Origin: Pieris napi
Taxonomy: Eukaryota > Arthropoda > Insecta > Lepidoptera > Pieridae
NCBI RefSeq assembly: GCF_905475465.1
Contig: NC_062239.1
Coordinates: forward strand, 11,160,001 to 11,224,000
DNA length: 64,000 bases
Reading direction: 5' to 3'
The notes under the pieces are model-generated. The model saw nothing but the letters and a program-made list of their open reading frames with translations, was not told where the DNA came from and did no database searches. Positions 59,335 through 64,000 of the stretch are shown piece by piece. Each line of letters opens with the position of its first letter. Positions within the stretch are counted from its first letter, which is position 1. The position numbers and the translations under genes are program-made.

Positions 59335-59937
59335 ATGGGTGGGCACGGTCACGGAGCACCTTACACAGTTCCGCATTACTCACAGTTCAAGATTGATGGT
59401 ATTCGTGAGCTCGAGGAGGTTCAAAGTGAGCTTGCCAAGAGGGGGCTGAAGGATCCATGGATTCGGTAATATACCATATTTAACTAACCCACCTGATTTT
59501 TTTTATTTGGTGCTCTTATGTATGTTATCGTTTACCTGTTATAGGATGCAGAATTATCACAGCTACATTATTATCCTGAACAAGATAGTTGCCCAAATGT
59601 GATAAATTAAGTAATTTTATGTTTCAATTATAGTGTATTGTAATTGTGTAAATTTGGTAGATAATATTATAAATTAGAGTATTTACTTTGTATTGTTGTG
59701 TAAACAAAACATAGTTAAATGCAATATTTAAGCAAAATTTAATCATAGCTGAACTCACGAAAATGTTTTAGAAATGAGGCCTGGCGTTATCACCCTGGAT
59801 TTGGTACAAAATGGCTAAAGGCTCGCAAGTTATTCTTCAGAGGGTTCCCTCTGGGTCTTGGTCTAACCATTGCCACTGTTGCCTTTAATAAGCTCACTGG
59901 AGGTGATGATCATGGCCACCATGGAGAACACCATTAA
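59335..59937 (+). CDS. NDUFB3: NADH dehydrogenase (ubiquinone) 1 beta subcomplex subunit 3
   Basis: This is an accessory subunit (B12) of mitochondrial complex I, in the inner-membrane arm. Two exons (59335-59465 and 59772-59937) join in phase 2 to give 98 codons, the same length as human NDUFB3. The protein starts MGGHGHGAPYTVPHY and contains LAKRGLKDPWIRNEAWRYHP and FFRGFPLGLGLTIATVAF, a single predicted membrane helix. It ends in a His-rich tail (GGDDHGHHGEHH). The family motif WxRNExWR is intact. A poly(A) signal AATAAA follows at 59986. The neighbouring Rae1 gene converges on it. Confidence 0.95.
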
Positions 59938-59985
59938 ATTGATTTAAGGTTTTTAATAGCTACAAAGTTAGGATCGTTATTTATC

Positions 59986-59991
59986 AATAAA
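59986..59991 (+). terminator. NDUFB3 poly(A) signal
   Basis: A canonical AATAAA lies 49 bases after the NDUFB3 stop codon. Confidence 0.75.
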
Positions 59992-60015
59992 ATCATTATT
60001 TAAATATGTTTTTTC

Positions 60016-60021
60016 TTTATT
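60016..60021 (-). terminator. Candidate Rae1 poly(A) signal
   Basis: AATAAA on the minus strand (tttatt on plus) lies about 240 bases after the Rae1 stop. If used, the Rae1 transcript 3' end would meet or overlap that of NDUFB3. Confidence 0.5.
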
Positions 60022-60257
60022 ATGAAAACAAGTGCCTATTAAAAGAAGCTGTAATGCTGGATATTCTCATAATAACCTTCTTTTAATAAAATACAATCAC
60101 TTTGGGTAAGGAAAACTAATACATATGGTATTTAAGACTTTCACTTAAAGTATGTATTGCCCTTAACAAAATTATTTTAAAATCAAAAAGTTTTATAGAC
60201 CAAAAATAACAACACTACACCACATTCATAATGTCACGGCACATGCAAATTATTGGT

Positions 60258-62538
60258 TCAGGTAGAACGAGGTTTGAGGTCATCAAAGGAAGGCCGCAAG
60301 TAGATAAAGTTCTTCTTAGATGGGTTGTAGCTTTCATGCCCCTGTAACAGAAACACATTCATTAAAGTAATCTAATGGGATTGAAATCATTTTACTTTAT
60401 ACCTTGACTTGGCTTTGTATTTTTTTTTAGGCAGTATCACAATTTTTTTAAGAATAATTTAATACTGACAGGCTTATAACCCAGAAATTTAGCCTATCAT
60501 TCATTTTACTAGAAGGCAACTATTTATGAGGAATTAAAAAAAAATCACCAATAATAATCTAGTGTAATTGTGTACCTTAGACCAGTCATAACCCATTGCA
60601 TATGCAAAGATCTGACCAGTGTGGTTGAATGCACACTTAGTGAGTGGTTGGTCTAGTGCTTCAAAAGGCTTCAGCTTGGTTCGTGCATCTTTGTCCCAAA
60701 ATGAAAAGGAGCCATCAGAACCAACTGTGGCCAATGTACCATGCACTGGGTGGAATGCAATATCATTCACTGCATAGATATCCTGGAAATATTTATTAAA
60801 ATTACATCATAGAATATCTGAAAGTTGTAGTTACATTCATAACTGAAAATAATAAATCACTATGACAGTATACACTTATTTACATAATAATAAACTCGTC
60901 TACACCCAATGAGCAAATTTTTTATAGCAGATTTATTAAGGTTAATGGGCAAGAGTTTTATAATCTTACCTGATAACCATTATTAGTGCCAGATGATCGA
61001 TGGCACTTAAATGTAAAGTTATCCTTAGGGTTTGTTGGATTTACATACTGGATTGCAACACGGCCTTCTACAGAGCCTACAGCAAAACCAGTTGGTTGCT
61101 TGGTCTTCTTGTCTTTGAAAATTGCAAGGCAACGATGCTGGTACTTAAGTGGTGAATCTACACGTTTTACTTCTGCAGGTTTGCCCTCTAATGAGTAAAG
61201 ACAAATGGAGCGATCTGCAAGTCCTACTGCCGCCATTGGGTAGTCCTTATACAAATAATTATAATTTTTTATTTAGGCTATAAATAGATAATTTAAGAAA
61301 CATATTTTTAAATCTATGCAAGAGAATTTCACAGCCAATTATTTATAAATACGTTACATTCACGGCTGTATCAAATATTTTAATTAGGAACCTTATAAAT
61401 AAATGAATAACACCAAATACATCTTTGGTGTCAATAACTTTTAACAAAAGCAATAAAATTATTTTGTTTGATAAATAATGTTAAATAATTTTTTATATTC
61501 CAATTCCTTTGGCAATAAATGTTATTAATGTAAATGTAAAATTTCAATAATATAATAAAACATCAGATAAAGCATAGTAAGAGTCTTACCACATCTGCAC
61601 AATAGCACCTCTCTGATAGATTTAATGACATTATAGGTACTGAACTGCGTGTATCCCAAAACTAAAACATATTTATGTTTATTTATATCACAATGTCATA
61701 AAGATATTAATTTTCAAACTGGAAATAACAGATATACCTTTAATGTTTTGTCCCAAGAGGCTGTCATTAAACAGGTGTAATTTGGTGCTTTGACCCAATG
61801 ACAAGTTTTGACAGGAGCATCATGTGCTGCCACCTAAAAACATTGATATACATTTAAAAAAAATATTATACTTTAAGATTTGCTTAGTTAAAATCCAGAA
61901 CAATATCTAAGCTGGTAAGTGTTACTGGAAATTACTGGTAATAAAACAACTAAGTACCTGCACAGCAGTATTAGATGCCAGGTCCCAACATTTGACACTT
62001 TTATCTGTTGAAGCCATGAATATCTTTGAGCCATCCTGCAATATTTAGAACTAAGTAGATACATTTGTTATTACTTTCACAGAAAACAACCCAAACAATT
62101 GTAACATACAATTATTATAAAAATGACTGATTAAATGACCTTGTTACATCACCTAGGGGTTATAAGGGTTAAATCTATAATTAGAGTATAAAAACTAATC
62201 AATAAAATAAATATGTGCAGTAACACCAACACATTTCATGTTACCTACATCATGCCATGCTACATCCAAAACTGGCCCGCTCATACTCTGAGCAGCTTTT
62301 GGAACTGTCTTGCCTGAAGCTTCCACTTCCCAGCAACGGACCTGTAGAAAACCACTTGAATTAAAAAAAAAATTACCGAATTATAACTAACTTCATTGTA
62401 GGTTACCTGACAATCCCAACTACCGGCAGCAAGGAATGTCTGCGGGACTGAGGGAGGAGAAAACTTAAGCGCTGAGACGGTATCATCAGGCGGTGATGCG
62501 ACTTCTACATCCTTGTTAGGATTTGTTCCGCCAAACAT
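60258..62538 (-). CDS. Rae1: mRNA export factor Rae1/Gle2, WD40 beta-propeller
   Basis: Rae1 is a seven-bladed WD40 protein that binds the GLEBS motif of Nup98 at the nuclear pore and acts in mRNA export and spindle assembly. Eight exons (62407-62538, 62249-62341, 61958-62035, 61738-61833, 61590-61661, 60970-61245, 60576-60782, 60258-60341) give 345 codons, the usual family length. The N-terminus NPNKDVEVASPPDDTVSALKF is typical of the family. WD repeats include SWDCQVRCWEV, STDKSVKCWDL, SWDKTLKFWDTR and GSDGSFSFWDKD. The C-terminus has GHESYNPSKKNFIYLR. All exon junctions keep frame. The second exon has a weak donor (GTAGGT). Confidence 0.96.
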
Positions 62539-63738
62539 CGTGCAAAATAAAGCACGTAACTGTAATAGTATTGATTCTGGTTTAGGTTATACCGGTATAT
62601 GTTATTATGTATTCCGGAAGGAGTAAGGTATTATAACGCTTTCCTTTTTTTTAATGACAAAGCCTTTTATTTTGTGCCACAAACAATTTATATATTTCAA
62701 CAAGCCTTATTTAGATTTTTGCAATCAAAACAACATTTGAGTAGCGAGAAGAGATAAACCACAAAACATGTAAACATAAAGAATGACAATTGACACGGTA
62801 CGTTCGTACATATAAACTAGGGATGTGACATTCTGCATAAAAAATCGATTTTTACCTAATTTTTGAATTAATTTCAAAATAAACACCCTAAATATTTTAT
62901 TTTTCATGGTATTTTTGTTGTCTTTTTAATTGTATGTAATCTTGTGATGCTGAGTAAATTTATTTTACTTTTAAATTATAGTGTTCCATTCAAACTTGAG
63001 TTTTTGTAAAATTAACTGGTTTTATCATCCTTTCGATGTTTTACAAAAAAACATCAATGCAAGTATATCAGTACATCTTCAAAGAATCGGATTCAATGTA
63101 TCGCATTGAAAACATCTATGTATATTGAATATCTCTAATAGTTCAAGGTCCGGGTTATAAAAGAGAAAAATCGACTATGATCGATTTTCAATTATAAAAA
63201 TAATGGATTAGTAATCGATTATTTTAAATATAAAAATCGCGTAAAAAAATAGATTTCAATCGATTTTTTTAATAATCGATTATTTTTTCACATCCCTAAT
63301 ATATACTAGTTAATTGTCATTTGTCATTTCTCAGTTGCTAGTTTGCTACTTGCTTGTTTTTTTTAAATTTTAAATAATATTCTCGTGTTTATAAGTCTTA
63401 AATTTGAATTTGTAACCTTGTGTATTCGACTTCAAAGTGCTTTTGCTTTATTACCTGTACTAAATCTTTAACGTTTGAGTAATGAGTCCTCTCAACTCTG
63501 GCTTTTAAGCATCAGGTATCATGGTTAGCGTTAAGCATTAGACAAAATTTTGACAAGGTTTTGAATTTTAATTTTTATCAATCTAAAGCTTGCACCTTGT
63601 GATAATCAATAAAATTTGTTAATAAAACTTTGGAGACTAGGAATGAGAACTGAAAATTATATTTACTACATAACTTAGCTAGTTATTGCTAAGTTTGAAA
63701 CACTAAACAATAAACTCTTGACACATATAACTTTTAAG
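62539..63738. promoter_or_regulatory. Divergent intergenic region between Rae1 and SOSS-B, with a MITE inside
   Basis: Rae1 (minus, start 62538) and the SOSS-B gene (plus, start 63739) are head to head across 1.2 kb. A 481-bp hAT-like element occupies 62818-63298, leaving about 280 bp of Rae1-proximal and 440 bp of SOSS-B-proximal sequence. No TATA box is obvious. Confidence 0.5.
62810..63306. mobile_element. hAT-like MITE between Rae1 and SOSS-B, 481 bp
   Basis: Termini TAGGGATGTGA and TCACATCCCTA (62818-63298) are flanked by 8-bp sequences atataaac and atatatac that match at seven of eight positions and fit the hAT pattern nTnnnnAn. The interior has several ATCGATT repeats. No ORF. Confidence 0.75.
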
Positions 63739-64000
63739 ATGAGCAACAATGTAGAATATGTCCAAATAAAAGACTTGAAGCCCAATATGAAGAATATAAA
63801 TGCAATTTTTATTGTGCTGGAAGTGGGCCCGCCGACATTGACGAAGGAGGCGCGCGAGGTGCGCACATTGCGCGTGGCCGATGCGAGTGCATCAGTAAAT
63901 CTATCCGTCTGGGACGAGCCGGGTGCGCTTTTGCAGCCCGGTGACATCGTGCGCCTCACGCGCGGCTATGCCTCGCTATGGCGGCAGGCTCTGACTCTCT
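63739..64000 (+). CDS. SOSS complex subunit B (single-stranded DNA-binding OB-fold protein, NABP family), cut by window edge
   Basis: SOSS-B (hSSB1/NABP2) binds single-stranded DNA in the SOSS complex and promotes homologous-recombination repair. The 87 visible codons start MSNNVEYVQIKDLKPNMKN and contain IFIVLEVG, EVRTLRVADASASVNLSVWD and LLQPGDIVRLTRGYAS, the conserved OB-fold core including the VWDE and PGDI-RL-GYAS motifs. No intron is seen before the edge. The first exon is much more GC-rich than its surroundings. The rest of the OB fold and the tail lie outside the window. Confidence 0.92.
   Translation, partial: MSNNVEYVQIKDLKPNMKNINAIFIVLEVGPPTLTKEAREVRTLRVADASASVNLSVWDEPGALLQPGDIVRLTRGYASLWRQALTL

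Overview
The window looks like lepidopteran (moth or butterfly) nuclear DNA. Introns are AT-rich and full of repeat types I associate with Lepidoptera: non-LTR retrotransposon tails, tRNA-like SINEs, and small TIR elements with TA or 8-bp target duplications. The exons are GC-richer, with insect-type splice sites. Species is not determinable from the sequence alone.

About 58 kb (positions 15-58480, minus strand) is one giant gene, an LRP1-type low-density-lipoprotein-receptor-related protein. I placed 55 coding exons by hand. All have GT/AG boundaries, and the reading frame passes through every junction for about 3,898 codons without a stop. The module order is: signal peptide; LDLa cluster I (3); two EGF; propeller-EGF-propeller-EGF; LDLa cluster II (6); two EGF and four propellers with EGF spacers; LDLa cluster III (8); two EGF; one propeller; EGF; LDLa cluster IV (about 11); EGF. 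That 2/4/1 spacing of propellers between four LDLa clusters is the LRP1 arrangement. The last propeller, EGF repeats, membrane segment and cytoplasmic tail must lie beyond the left edge.

The most interesting object is a 9,607-bp virus-like element (39333-48939) in one LRP1 intron. It is of Polinton/Maverick or adintovirus type and has a perfect 6-bp target duplication (tgcgcc). Its terminal inverted repeats are almost identical, about 1.4 kb each, and each contains a complete adenovirus-type cysteine protease gene. Between them, on the plus strand, lie a small spliced gene, a spliced family-B DNA polymerase gene, a packaging-ATPase remnant, a small basic ORF remnant and an intact 437-codon capsid-like gene. 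No integrase and no penton-like gene were found. Three reading-frame breaks (two in the polymerase, one in the ATPase) are all in the -1 direction and sit on or near homopolymer or slippery heptamer sequence. They could be true decay, residual assembly indels, or programmed frameshifting.

The right end (59.3-64 kb) holds three compact housekeeping genes: NDUFB3 (complex I subunit, plus strand), Rae1 (mRNA export WD40 protein, minus strand, eight exons, convergent with NDUFB3) and the start of a SOSS-B/NABP single-stranded-DNA-binding gene (plus strand, cut by the window edge). A hAT-like MITE occupies part of the shared upstream region of Rae1 and SOSS-B.

The LRP1 introns carry several further mobile elements. 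These include a 653-bp TIR element with an 8-bp duplication, a pogo/Tigger-like MITE, a TA-flanked MITE, three near-identical copies of one MITE-like family (one of them about 10 bp from a splice acceptor), a 126-bp-period minisatellite, and many LINE/SINE fragments.
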